From NCBI GenBank assembly GCA_040437565.1, contig JBDOQK010000056.1, positions 62,001 through 126,000 of the forward strand: a stretch of 64,000 bases of DNA. Reading direction: 5' to 3'. The first letter of the stretch is position 1. The number at the start of each line of letters is the position of its first letter. The translations under genes and the position numbers were made by a program. Below the pieces are notes generated by a model that ran no database searches, was not told where the DNA came from, and worked only from the letters and a program-made list of their open reading frames with translations. Positions 12,496 to 23,521 of the stretch are shown in pieces. This stretch comes from Albugo candida (Eukaryota > Oomycota > Peronosporomycetes > Albuginales).

Positions 12496-14068
12496 GTATT
12501 GAATACTTTGATCTACTCGTATGCTATACGAAAAACCACGCAAATACGTAGGAGGACGACGAGAATGTGCCGAAGATGCAAAGCGTCTATTTTGAGTATG
12601 TTGCAACTTTTGCTGTGCAAACGGACAGGTGACAAATTTTCAGAAGTATCATTTTATCCTCCAATTCACGTACAATGTAAGAGGGGAGAGCAAGGGATAC
12701 AAATGCATAGCCTCGAAATATTACTCTCGAAATTTGCGTCGGTCCAGCAAGTGCGTTGTGACTGGAGGGTGATGTATCGCAATGGTAAAAGACGTGGAGA
12801 GAAGAAAAGATGAGGATAAACAAGACGAGCCGTAGAAAAAGAACTATACACTGCCCCGAAAAAAGGTTACAAAGACATTGGATATTTGCACTACGGAGCA
12901 GTCTTCGACTGTAGAAAATTGCAGCGAGTCAACCCACGTTTAGTTTACTGTCCGCTTCAAAATACTCAATGCACATGTAACAATGTCATGATAACAGAGC
13001 AAGAATTGGCTGGATATTTTTCCAATGTACGTTATCACATTGATACAGCATTTCTAAGCTTTAGTTGAGCACATTTCTAAATAGTTCAAATGAGCCGTTT
13101 TATTATAGTTCATCATAGTCCGATATAGTCTGTGGTATAACATTGCCGGGAACGTCACATGCGTGGTCACGCAATAAAGGTTTAGAGAATACAAGTCAGC
13201 TTGTATTGTTCGCATCATAGACGTGTTGTCGAAACACCGAGCAAAACTGTCAAGTTTGATTTCATAATTATAATTTCATGCTTTGTTCATGGTCTGCCTT
13301 GACCGAGCAAATACTGCGGTTGACGCTGCTTGGTGTACGAACCAAATTGTGCGATCATACTTACCTGGATGCCCAAGGCGTGATAGGTATTCGCGGATAT
13401 TCATACATGTTAGTCAATAGTACACGAAGACTTCCATTGCATTGCTCATTATTGCTCACTGTATTTCCTATGTAAAGCTCGAGTACTCTAGCTTAGTGCC
13501 CATCGAACATGCTGTACCAGAATACACCCGTTCAGCGTATGCACCTAAATTTGCTAACCGAGCTGAGTCGTACATACTTTAACGTCATGAAGTAGAAGTT
13601 AACACATACCAGTCTGATATGGTTGAGAAAAGACTACGATACTCGCAATCATAAAACGGCACCCAGGGCGGAAAGTACAATTCCCGTAATCTTCGTAATT
13701 GTTATTTTTGGAAACGTACAGCTTGATTAATTTCTTCTTATCGCAACATATCCGAGTAAATGTGTGCCTTATAAAGTTTTGATTATGATATATCAGTGAA
13801 CGCTACATGATAGTCGTTTAGAAAGGATGTCGTTACGGGGGCAACAAAAGCACAGATTCAGACCGTGCACACTCGCGATTCTCATACCTTTACTTTACCA
13901 TTATACATCAAGCTGCTTCATACATACTTTACAACATGATAGAGAAACAAAAATGCTCGCTTTCATTCTATTGTCAACTTTATGAAAAGTACGTTATACT
14001 TCAAACTGTCACATCTCGATTTTCTCGTCCATTCTACACACATTTGACTCAATTGAAACGAACGAATT
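12496..14068. other. Intergenic, with one coding-like patch
   Basis: No complete gene recognised. On the plus strand around 12553-12635 an open stretch preceded by TACGTAG and followed by AG|GTGAC reads like an exon (EDDENVPKMQSVYFEYVATF), and about 12690-12770 is open in a related frame (GYKCIASKYYSRNL). I could not link these into a protein and they may be decayed. From about 13080 to 14068 I see only AT-rich sequence and the leader of the next gene. Confidence 0.4.
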
Positions 14069-14797
14069 ATGAACCAAGATGAGAAAATAAATAACGTTGC
14101 ATCTGCTACCATGGGTGCTACCGTAGGGGCAGGCGTTGCATATGGTCTCCCATTAGCAGCGAATTTTGTGGGTTTTGGTGTGAATGGAATTTCCGCAGGG
14201 TCTATAGCTGCCGGTTGTATGTCCTATGCTGCAAAGAAGTCAGGGGGTCGTATACTTTCCGGTAGTCTAGTGGCGGTTATGCAGAGTTTTGGAGCTATCG
14301 GATTGCCAGGGGCAAGTGTTGCAGGTTTGATGACTGCTGGTGCAGCATTAGGCTTGGCATATCAAAGATTTGATCGTGCAAAGAAGTGGGTAATCGCAAT
14401 AATTGATGGAAGTGGAAAATTGAACACGACTCTGTTTAATACAGAAAAATATGCATCAGAAAGCTACTCCAAGAGCCCTCATCCAAGAATCATGTATGAC
14501 CCTGATCGTGTAGAAGTCCTTACAGATGGATTGGAATCTCAACTGGTAGCCATCAGAAGAACATTAATAAAATTTGAAGCAGTTGGCAAGCCAGTGTGGT
14601 ATAATGTAGTCATGAAAATTGACGGAAAAATTGAAGTGAGCTCATTCGAAGATAAGCAGGATGGAGAATTGAGATATACTACGTGGGACGGCCCAAAAAT
14701 TCTTTACAATATTGATCATGAAGAAGTGAGATGGATTGGAAGTCCAAGAGATCTAAACAAAATTCGTGAGTACATCATCAAAAATGGGTTCACATGA
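14069..14797 (+). CDS. IFI6/IFI27 (ISG12)-domain protein with unique C-terminal domain
   Basis: Single exon, 242 residues. Residues about 15-100 are a glycine/alanine-rich membrane-type domain (VGAGVAYGLPLAANFVGFG, GISAGSIAAGCMSYAAKKSG, SGSLVAVMQSFGAIGLPGAS) that matches the Ifi-6-16/ISG12 domain: the same SIAA...M...A, GSLVA..QS.GA.GL order. In animals such proteins sit in mitochondrial, ER or nuclear membranes and affect apoptosis; here the function is unknown. Residues about 105-242 are soluble, rich in charged and aromatic residues and with no family I recognise (it contains VWYNVVMKIDGKIEVSSFE). Start is the first ATG after an in-frame-stop-rich leader. There is no neighbour that suggests a role. 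A second copy of the 3' half at 15907-16140 is an assembly duplicate. Confidence 0.8.
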   Translation: MNQDEKINNVASATMGATVGAGVAYGLPLAANFVGFGVNGISAGSIAAGCMSYAAKKSGGRILSGSLVAVMQSFGAIGLPGASVAGLMTAGAALGLAYQRFDRAKKWVIAIIDGSGKLNTTLFNTEKYASESYSKSPHPRIMYDPDRVEVLTDGLESQLVAIRRTLIKFEAVGKPVWYNVVMKIDGKIEVSSFEDKQDGELRYTTWDGPKILYNIDHEEVRWIGSPRDLNKIREYIIKNGFT

Positions 14798-17149
14798 TGT
14801 GATAGAGAGTATCGCAACATGGGTGACAAGGTGGAAGAATTGCTAACATGAACTATGCAGGAACCAGGATACTTTCCAGGGTCGAATTAGTGCACCATAC
14901 GGAAAGCCTTAGTAGTTGAAAATGGAAGAGCAATGTACAAACGATTCTCAATTTATGTTTGCTATTGCATGCATCGTCTGTAGTTTTTAATTTCATCATG
15001 CTGATTTGCTCGAGTTTGTATCCTTGGTTCTTGAAGATAGTAATGATGTGCTACTTGTCTGCATAAGTACCAGTCGTCAATCCTTATCCTGGTTCCTGAA
15101 GCAGACTGTCGATGAATATGTTTATCGAAAGCAAAGTGTCTGCACAATGTCTGCTCTGCTTTAACACAGCTAACAGGAAGAAGTCGGGTAGTCCCAATTC
15201 GGATCCATTTCGGATCGCTTGGAATAGTGCTGTGTTCATGATCACCCAGAGTCTCGGTAGATTGATGCTGCACTGGCGTTTTCATGTAACAAACTGTTTC
15301 AATTGCTTGATGTTTGGCGGACATCATCTAAATCGCCCTTATACGGAACGTACGATGTTTTGCAGCGCGATTTGTTCGACATTCACATCTTTAAATATTC
15401 TTGTTTCTTCTATATGTTCGGTCTTACGATCATGAGAACTCCCCTCGGCCCAGCTTTCGTTTACCTCGTTTTTCATCTACTACTTGGTTAGCTGGGATAA
15501 AATTGGATCAATGTCCATGTATCATGATGACTATAATAGCAACACGAATTGAACGCAGCTCGATATCCACCAATTTGATGTACCTACCAGCTCCAGGTCT
15601 TGAATCCACTTCCCGATCCTTATTCTATGCAGTGGAATACCTAAAAGCATATGAAAGAATGCTCTTTCATCCTAGTTTTGCCGGTACGACTAATCGACGT
15701 GTGCAAAACCCTTGGAGTCAAAAACGAAGAGGTCGCTCGAGCTCGGTCATTTCCCCCAAGCAATCCTCGACTGCCAAATTCAGCATGGAATGAAATTTGT
15801 CACGGTNNNNNNNNNNNNNNNNNNNNNNNNNNNNNNNNNNNNNNNNNNNNNNNNNNNNNNNNNNNNNNNNNNNNNNNNNNNNNNNNNNNNNNNNNNNNNN
15901 NNNNNNTTAATAAAATTTGAAGCAGTTGGCAAGCCAGTGTGGTATAATGTAGTCATGAAAATTGACGGAAAAATTGAAGTGAGCTCATTCGAAGATAAGC
16001 AGGATGGAGAATTGAGATATACTACGTGGGACGGCCCAAAAATTCTTTACAATATTGATCATGAAGAAGTGAGATGGATTGGAAGTCCAAGAGATCTAAA
16101 CAAAATTCGTGAGTACATCATCAAAAATGGGTTCACATGATGTGATAGAGAGTATCGCAACATGGGTGACAAGGTGGAAGAATTGCTAACATGAACTATG
16201 CAGGAACCAGGATACTTTCCAGGGTCGAATTAGTGCACCATACGGAAAGCCTTAGTAGTTGAAAATGGAAGAGCAATGTACAAACGATTCTCAATTTATG
16301 TTTGCTATTGCATGCATCGTCTGTAGTTTTTAATTTCATCATGCTGATTTGCTCGAGTTTGTATCCTTGGTTCTTGAAGATAGTAATGATGTGCTACTTG
16401 TCTGCATAAGTACCAGTCGTCAATCCTTATCCTGGTTCCTGAAGCAGACTGTCGATGAATATGTTTATCGAAAGCAAAGTGTCTGCACAATGTCTGCTCT
16501 GCTTTAACACAGCTAACAGGAAGAAGTCGGGTAGTCCCAATTCGGATCCATTTCGGATCGCTTGGAATAGTGCTGTGTTCATGATCACCCAGAGTCTCGG
16601 TAGATTGATGCTGCACTGGCGTTTTCATGTAACAAACTGTTTCAATTGCTTGATGTTTGGCGGACATCATCTAAATCGCCCTTATACGGAACGTACGATG
16701 TTTTGCAGCGCGATTTGTTCGACATTCACATCTTTAAATATTCTTGTTTCTTCTATATGTTCGGTCTTACGATCATGAGAACTCCCCTCGGCCCAGCTTT
16801 CGTTTACCTCGTTTTTCATCTACTACTTGGTTAGCTGGGATAAAATTGGATCAATGTCCATGTATCATGATGACTATAATAGCAACACGAATTGAACGCA
16901 GCTCGATATCCACCAATTTGATGTACCTACCAGCTCCAGGTCTTGAATCCACTTCCCGATCCTTATTCTATGCAGTGGAATACCTAAAAGCATATGAAAG
17001 AATGCTCTTTCATCCTAGTTTTGCCGGTACGACTAATCGACGTGTGCAAAACCCTTGGAGTCAAAAACGAAGAGGTCGCTCGAGCTCGGTCATTTCCCCC
17101 AAGCAATCCTCGACTGCCAAATTCAGCATGGAATGAAATTTGTCACGGT
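14564..17149. repeat. Unmerged 1,243-bp contig overlap around 100-N gap (15807-15906)
   Basis: 14564-15806 and 15907-17149 read the same base for base as far as I compared them. The second copy begins inside the ISG12-domain gene in mid-codon and has no start of its own. The gap is exactly 100 N. Best explained as two contig ends that overlap and were not merged; the true distance from the gene to 17150 is therefore about 1.34 kb shorter than drawn. Confidence 0.9.
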
Positions 17150-17932
17150 GCGAATTGCTTCAGACCACCATATCTTCTCAGTATATTTGTATTTGAACAT
17201 CGATTGTGAAATTGCCGTGAACGTGCGATTCATTTCTCAGCAAAATATTGCTGGTATGAGGTAGGGACATCTCTTGGAACAATAGCCGCATGTCAATAAA
17301 GACTTGTCAACTTCTTGAACATGCAGTAAATTTAGTAACGGTGCGAGTATTCTTGGTCAAGTTGTCTGATGCATTCAATAGTTTTCTAAAAAGCCACTCA
17401 TTCAACTGTCCCAGCGTGTGAACTGGATTGCAATAAAAACGATTACGTCACCCTTAGAGTTCCAGTGTGATTGCAACTTCGATCCGGTAGATACATTCCA
17501 TATCCATTATATATCGACTATGTGCATCTTGCCTCTTCTCTTGAGCGGATTCACGAACTCTTGGGTTTTTTTGACATTACTCAAACTTTTTTTGGACTCT
17601 TCGGCAAGTCCTCTTGAAGCCAAATCTGACGCAAATATCAATCGACGGTTAGCCCTGATACCAAAAATGCATCGCTTCTATCGCTGCATGCACCATTTTC
17701 AGGCTTATTGCATTGATTTCCACTCCATTTGCCAGTGTAGCCTCATTCATATTAACGTTATCAGTACATCCGTCAGCTCTTTTTCAACTGGACATGTGGC
17801 TTCTGGCACTGCTTTCTAAGGAGCATTCAGGATGGAGAATGATACTTCGTCTCATCTTAACAATGCTTCAATCAGTACCGAATGATTGTTTTTCGGGTGA
17901 ATTATTCGGAATGTACCAAAAGTCATGAATGC
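14798..17932. other. Sparse region after the ISG12 gene; coding-like fragments only
   Basis: Apart from the overlap artefact I see no complete gene. On the minus strand 15671-15531 (and its artefact copy 17014-16874) is open and protein-like (RIGKWIQDLELVGTSNWW) but has no convincing exon partners. On the plus strand 17520-17819 encodes 99 residues opening with a hydrophobic leader (MCILPLLLSGFTNSW) and containing several cysteines; it might be a secreted protein but could be chance. Both are weak. Confidence 0.35.
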
Positions 17933-18136
17933 ATGCTCGCTATTCTGATCTTGTCTATATCCTTGGCGATGGTGTTAACATTCGATCATCCTGTTGCCAG
18001 TCCGACCACGGACGAAGCGCTTGCCATCTCAAATCCTGTGGCTTGCGCTATGGCGCAAGTACATCTTCCCCTGCCGATTGTAGATCTTTTTACAAAAGCC
18101 AACGCGCTTAATCGTATAGACTTGTATTCGCATTAA
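17933..18136 (+). CDS. Possible small secreted peptide
   Basis: A 67-residue frame starting MLAILILSISLAMVL, a textbook signal peptide with a plausible cleavage after VASP or nearby, followed by a short polar tail with one cysteine. Small secreted proteins are common in plant-pathogenic oomycetes, but there is no RXLR, CHXC or other effector motif that I recognise, the frame is short, and coding-like sequence on the other strand overlaps its 3' half. Treat as a candidate only. Confidence 0.3.
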   Translation: MLAILILSISLAMVLTFDHPVASPTTDEALAISNPVACAMAQVHLPLPIVDLFTKANALNRIDLYSH

Positions 18137-18700
18137 AGCATCTCTTTTGCTTGCATCCTTATATACACGGAATGCTTTCGGAAATTCGCCCATTTTGTTA
18201 GTATCCATCCGATCGTATAAGAAGTAATACTGATTATCTTGATTAACGTTATCCCCAATTGCAGCCAAGTTCGCGCAAAGAATTTCATGAAATGAGATGT
18301 TGAAATCTTTCGCAATGTTAAATTCGTGTTTTTTCCGTCGCACGTTAATCGGATTATGCGCATTCCAGAGCATTTAAAATCTTTTACGCGCACGTATTGC
18401 CGTCCAAATCATGAATTGAAAGCTCGGATTGATGATCGTGGCAATGATAGCGATCGCCTTTACGTGGTTAAATCTCAATGTTGCTAGTACTGGATCGGGC
18501 CTCGTCAGGATCTTCATTGAGTCGAGACATTCGTCTAAATTCGTCTTTGCTAGCTCCTTCGGGCATTGCATTCACATACGAAGTAGTTGGACTCGTGCAG
18601 CATCTCCTGTTGACCTATCGTCGTTGGACTTATTGCCATTTTGTGTATAACAGCGCTTTATGACTTCAATTAGGTAGTTCCTTAAATGGAAGCTATTGCT
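18029..18700 (-). pseudogene. Coding-like minus-strand sequence, several frames, unassigned
   Basis: 18373-18080 reads well as protein (NAHNPINVRRKKHEF, NQYYFLYDRMDTNKMGEFPK). Upstream on the same strand 18571-18480 (DECLDSMKILTRPDPVLA) and about 18650-18590 are also protein-like but in other frames. Candidate introns can be drawn but none gives a clean full model, so this is either a multi-exon gene I could not resolve or a decayed one. I do not recognise the family. Confidence 0.3.
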
Positions 18701-20306
18701 ACGATACTGAAAGTTGAAAACTTGGAATATTTGTGTCGACCCGACGGATAACGATGATCAAGCCATGCAAGAGGAGGACGAGTCCTCTATACAACATACG
18801 ATTCGCGACCATTGCAAACACCTTGTTGTTGGCGCCTTTCTTATTGCTATTTCGCATCACAACTACTGCTTATACACCACCAAGTCCATATTTTCGCTTC
18901 TCTCACTGAGTATCTACACTCAGCAAATGCACATTGTGAGCCCAAGCACACCAATTAGCTATCATCATCAACAAACCTGATACATCTGATCGTGTATCGG
19001 TATCACAGCTGATTTAATTAAGAATTAATCTATCAACTCTCTTCCTACACAGACGCACGGACGAAAGCTGACCCGAGTAATCTGATCTAGATTCTAATCA
19101 GTATGTCATTTCAGTACTTTTGTCTACAATCTACTGAAACTTGATACGTATAAGCCGTCGACATTTTTCAGTCTTTAGCTTGCTGCCAAGTGCAAGCACG
19201 AGCTTATCATAGGCACTTTTGACGAAGCATTCAAGTGTTACTCTGCAGAAGTAGCTGCTACACATAATCCAAAATGGTTAACAATTCCTATACTACCACT
19301 GTCTTTGGCATGAAAGACACGACGTCACGCAAGATGCGCGTAGCAAATCACCAATAACAAGTTGCGTCAATGATATCGTAGTATTATAGATCAGTATAGG
19401 CAGCGCATTCAATAGTGCAGCCGAACGCGAAATGCTCAAGCTGAAACACTAACATGGAGCCGAAGATTATATACCCTTACAGAAATTTCGGTGGCTTGTA
19501 CCTTTTGCTGGCGGACGTCTTCAGAATATTCGGGAAGTTATCTGTGTTTGCGCTCATTGTGCGAGCAGTACTCAATTTAATTTTTTTTGCCTTTGCTGAT
19601 AATTGATGGCTATGGGAGAATTGCTTTTGCTGCTGCCAAAATCAGCAACGAAATTGTTTTATCAATGTATAGTGCTGTATAATTTTGATTGTAAAACTTC
19701 TTCACAAAATCCTCGTGTCATGTGATTCTTGCACTATAGAGCGAAAAGCATGATTGAATATCCTTACTTTATGAGACGAGAATGATTGTTACATTCTAAA
19801 TTCTGGATTTTGAAATCATCAACTCTAGTAAGCACATATGATAAAGTCTCACATTACAAAAAAGAGAGGATACGTGGTGATGACACACATTTGACCTGTA
19901 CTCGACATTTCAGAATTGATTAGAAATAACATTCTACTTCTACATCTTTTTAGAATAAATCAATTAATCAGCAGAGCGTTATAGGACGATCAGGCAAGAT
20001 GTAAAAATGAGGCAAATACTGAGGTAGCATCAAATACCAGCGTAGTGGCCGTGTCAAATCGTCCCATTCCACCGACGTTGTGTGGACCGTACGATTGCCA
20101 ATACTCACTCTCTGTGACGTCGTTGTATTCTACCTAATTTTCTCATATCCACTAAGAAGACTCCAAGAGAAATTCCGAATTCTAGCCTGGCCGCAAATAA
20201 GGCTGACACTTCGTATTCATTATCATTTCTACTCAGCTAATCATTATTGTCATCAAGCAGGTCTCAAGTATTACGTAGCCCGTATCAGAGAGGCCTATCA
20301 AAAGCC
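18701..20306. other. Intergenic, no gene seen
   Basis: Open frames here are short and lack codon structure on both strands. The composition is AT-rich with short A/T tracts. No tRNA-like folding segment or terminal inverted repeat was noticed. Confidence 0.5.
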
Positions 20307-20630
20307 TTATTCTTGATCAATAACTCCTTTAAAAAAGATTTCGCTATCCTCTTTAGCGCTCTATGGTAAAACAAAGGAGAATTCTTTTATGAGATGGCGT
20401 GAATTGCTTACCTGGATGGATGTAATAAGTTCGGAATACCAGGTGGTCTGCTTCAAAGGTGGCATATTATCTCCTCCATCGAGAAGTGAGGAAAATCCAT
20501 AGCTATTCTGTTCCTTTTCGTTCGTGCTCTGACTTGGCGGTGATTCCTCACCATATTCATATATTTTAATGTCGCCAGAGCGATAGGCGGCTTTGACTCC
20601 TGATATCTCGGGCCTCGAATCCGAGCTCAT
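20307..20630 (-). CDS. Small acidic hypothetical protein, two exons
   Basis: Exon 1 is 20630-20412 and exon 2 is 20360-20307, separated by a 51-nt intron (GTAAGC...CCATAG) that keeps phase 0; the product is 90 residues, rich in Ser, Glu and Gln (RSGDIKIYEYGEESPPS early, SAKEDSEIFFKGVIDQE as the spliced C-terminus). No signal peptide or membrane segment. The gene lies 82 bp upstream, in the same direction, from the stop-proximal end region of the next minus gene's downstream flank, that is, downstream of DBP8. I do not recognise a family. Confidence 0.6.
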
Positions 20631-20712
20631 TGTATACGTTTTCTACGTCGCTACTATTAAGGAGAAAACAGTATATATATTATGTGATAAGGCATACACT
20701 CTCCGAATCTAC

Positions 20713-22764
20713 TTAATCTGTCGCTGAATGCGCTGAGTTTCGTTGGCTGACACGTCCATTCTGCTCTAATCGGCGCGCTTTTCGCTCTCGCACCTTATCC
20801 TCGAAACCACGCTCGTACAGCTTCAGCTTGGCACACCGTGTGGCGACTGAGACATCGTTCAGCAGCTTCAACACATCCTCTTCTTTCGCGAAAGCCTCGT
20901 AGTTGTCCATCTTCTTTCCGACATTGGTCTCCAGATGTTGCAAAAGCGCAATATCGTGCTGTGTCACAAGCGAAATAGACCGTCCTCGGCCACCGGTACG
21001 ACACGTACGACCAACACGATGGATGTAAGCAGAAGCGACTCTAGGGAGATCGAAATGGATCACAACGTCGACGGCAGGGATATCAAGACCTCGGCTTGCA
21101 ACATCTGTGCTAATCAGTATCTGAACAAAGCCGCTTGTAAATTTACCCAGCGCCGCGAGTCTTCTGCTTTGCGACATCATTGAGTGAAGTGTGACGCAAT
21201 TGAGGCTCAATTCTCTTGAAACTTCGCCTATCAGCTCACATGTTTGACATTTGGACACGAAGACGATCACTGATTTTGCGGCTTGAGATGATGGATCCAC
21301 GGATTCCAATACTTTCTGGATAGACTTGGCACTTTGCTTCGAATACTTTTTCTTCTGATTTAAATTGGTCTCATCAAGTTGAGGAGTGAGAGAAAGAAGT
21401 AGATACATCAAGTACGTCATTTTGATTTGTTGAGGGAAGAATAGATAATATTGCTCCAGTACGTCTCTCGTTTTGATGGGAGGTGTGCCGTCAAAGCGGA
21501 ACGAGTTGGCTCCAGCTATCCGAGCTAGCTCTTCCGTTGAGGTAGCAGTGAAATAGAGTGTTTGACGATTTTCTGAAGATGGGAGCTGACCAATTATATA
21601 TGCCAAATCCTTCTTGTAGGACTCTTCCAGTAGCTGATCTGCTTCATCCAGCACCAAGAACTTGACAAGAGATAGATTCGGGGCGTCGGGATGCATTAAA
21701 TGATCATGTAGTCTTCCAGGAGTTGCGATGATTATATGAGGCTGCTGCTGAAGCTTCATTTTTTGCTCCAGCATATCCATCCCACCAACGATAACAGCAC
21801 AGCGAGCACCCGTAAATGTTCCAAAAATGTTGATTTGGTCCGCGATTTGGAAAGCAAGCTCTCTTGTTGGAGTTAAGATCACTGCGAACGGGCCGTATGG
21901 GTCTTTGCTGAGCGAATGCAAAATCGGTAGCGCAAAAGCTGCCGTCTTTCCACTTCCAGTTTGAGCTACTCCTAATACATCACGCCCATCCAAAATTGCA
22001 GGAATGCAATATTTTTGCACTGGTGTTGGTTTTATCATGCCAATTTGCGAGCATTTCTGTACCAGCCACGTATTGATTCCCAAGTTTTCGAAGGATTCCA
22101 TGATGGACGTTGCTGTGTGTGTCTCCCTCACGAGACATTTTTGATCATGCTTAGCGATGCCATTTTTCTTATCATTATCAACCACGCGNNNNNNNNNNNN
22201 NNNNNNNNNNNNNNNNNNNNNNNNNNNNNNNNNNNNNNNNNNNNNNNNNNNNNNNNNNNNNNNNNNNNNNNNNNNNNNNNNNNNNNNNTGAAGCTTCATT
22301 TTTTGCTCCAGCATATCCATCCCACCAACGATAACAGCACAGCGAGCACCCGTAAATGTTCCAAAAATGTTGATTTGGTCCGCGATTTGGAAAGCAAGCT
22401 CTCTTGTTGGAGTTAAGATCACTGCGAACGGGCCGTATGGGTCTTTGCTGAGCGAATGCAAAATCGGTAGCGCAAAAGCTGCCGTCTTTCCACTTCCAGT
22501 TTGAGCTACTCCTAATACATCACGCCCATCCAAAATTGCAGGAATGCAATATTTTTGCACTGGTGTTGGTTTTATCATGCCAATTTGCGAGCATTTCTGT
22601 ACCAGCCACGTATTGATTCCCAAGTTTTCGAAGGATTCCATGATGGACGTTGCTGTGTGTGTCTCCCTCACGAGACATTTTTGATCATGCTTAGCGATGC
22701 CATTTTTCTTATCATTATCAACCACGCGCCGCGCTCGCTTTCGCGTGGCAAATAAGACACTCAT
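20713..22764 (-). CDS. DBP8: DBP8/DDX49 DEAD-box RNA helicase
   Basis: Nucleolar helicase of the DDX49/Dbp8 group, needed for small-subunit rRNA processing in yeast. After collapsing the 440-bp overlap at the gap the protein is about 503 residues from ATG 22764 (an upstream in-frame ATG is at 22779), close to human DDX49 (483). Motifs seen in order: Q-motif region (FENLGINTWL...PTPVQ), I AQTGSGKT, Ia PTRELA, GG IVGGMDM, Ib TPGR, II DEAD, III TAT where most members have SAT, IV, V STDVASRGLD, VI HRVGRTCRTG. The C-terminal extension is basic. The DPYGPFAVILTPTRELAFQIA block is diagnostic of this subgroup. No intron. Confidence 0.93.
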   Translation of the reverse strand: MSVLFATRKRARRVVDNDKKNGIAKHDQKCLVRETHTATSIMESFENLGINTWLVQKCSQIGMIKPTPVQKYCIPAILDGRDVLGVAQTGSGKTAAFALPILHSLSKDPYGPFAVILTPTRELAFQIADQINIFGTFTGARCAVIVGGMDMLEQKMKLXXXXXXXXXXXXXXXXXXXXXXXXXXXXXXXXXXRVVDNDKKNGIAKHDQKCLVRETHTATSIMESFENLGINTWLVQKCSQIGMIKPTPVQKYCIPAILDGRDVLGVAQTGSGKTAAFALPILHSLSKDPYGPFAVILTPTRELAFQIADQINIFGTFTGARCAVIVGGMDMLEQKMKLQQQPHIIIATPGRLHDHLMHPDAPNLSLVKFLVLDEADQLLEESYKKDLAYIIGQLPSSENRQTLYFTATSTEELARIAGANSFRFDGTPPIKTRDVLEQYYLFFPQQIKMTYLMYLLLSLTPQLDETNLNQKKKYSKQSAKSIQKVLESVDPSSQAAKSVIVFVSKCQTCELIGEVSRELSLNCVTLHSMMSQSRRLAALGKFTSGFVQILISTDVASRGLDIPAVDVVIHFDLPRVASAYIHRVGRTCRTGGRGRSISLVTQHDIALLQHLETNVGKKMDNYEAFAKEEDVLKLLNDVSVATRCAKLKLYERGFEDKVRERKARRLEQNGRVSQRNSAHSATD
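21749..22728. repeat. Unmerged 440-bp contig overlap around 100-N gap (22189-22288)
   Basis: 21749-22188 and 22289-22728 are the same sequence, both coding for the N-terminal 150 residues of DBP8. Gap plus one copy is 540 bp, a multiple of three, so the raw scaffold keeps an open frame and would be mis-annotated as a 688-residue protein with a duplicated helicase domain. Confidence 0.93.
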
Positions 22765-22779
22765 TTGCAGTGTCAACAA

Positions 22780-23019
22780 AAGGCTTTTATAAGTGTATAG
22801 TAACCGCGCTCAAGCCAATCATTCTGATTGGATTAAACGGATTGATCTAAAGATATACTTACTATACAGCTTGATTGCAGCACAGTTCACGTCTTCCACG
22901 ATGCAAGCGTATCTGCTTCTTATTGGACAGCAAAGCTACAAATCCTTTTGGCTTATACACATAACTTGTGGTCGTACCAAGTAGCACGAAAAAGTGCGAG
23001 AAGTATTTCGGTAAAGCAG
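22780..23019. other. Spacer between DBP8 and the next minus-strand gene
   Basis: About 240 bp, AT-rich, containing the DBP8 promoter side. No gene seen. Confidence 0.4.
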
Positions 23020-23521
23020 GCAAGGCTTTGGTTCGGCTCGGAAGCGTTCATACAAAAGAGCAATTACATAGCGAGAGATGGGTAGCAAGAAAGAATATAT
23101 TGCGTCTTTTTAAATAATATAAATAATCTTTAGAACTAAATCTTCGTCGATTTCCGACACATCTGCAAGGCTGCGCAATACAGTGACAATCTTTGCCTCA
23201 TTCCATGCATGAATCCTAATACTTTCTTCTCACCCAAATTGTCGATCTGGGGAGAGTGTTTGGATCCAATTGTATTGGAGAGCGCTGACAACGATTCTCG
23301 ATGTGATTCGCACGCAGTCTCGATCATGACATTGACAGCTCGACTAACCACATCATCTTTAACGGAGTCAATGTTGTGTCCTGAAACGCACTTCCAGTTC
23401 AATTTCGCATCGCTTGGTCCAAGGTAAAACGTCTTGAACCGCGCGTAAGTTTTCGTTCAAATTGGGCATCCGATGCGGGCCTACATCAGTCGTGAGTCTT
23501 CTCCATCCGAGTCTTGTTTTG
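23020..23521 (-). repeat. Arm A of an inverted segmental duplication (partner 41391-42195)
   Basis: The 3' part of the Thr/Pro-rich gene and about 110 bp beyond its stop reappear in reverse complement at 41391-42195. Similarity is high but with scattered substitutions and small indels, so this is a true genomic duplication, unlike the identical gap overlaps. It ends near 23020 and is cut by the gap on the other side. Confidence 0.8.

Noticed and set aside
15907-16140. Second ISG12-type gene or 3' paralogue
   Set aside because: Identical to 14564-14797, begins in mid-codon at a gap edge; an assembly duplicate.
20713-22779. A 688-residue helicase with a duplicated N-terminal domain
   Set aside because: The duplication is the gap overlap; family members have one copy and about 480-510 residues.
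23402-23521. Frameshift near the end of the Thr/Pro-rich gene
   Set aside because: A 52-nt intron (23484-23433) accounts for the frame change and joins LTTD to TFYLGPSD.
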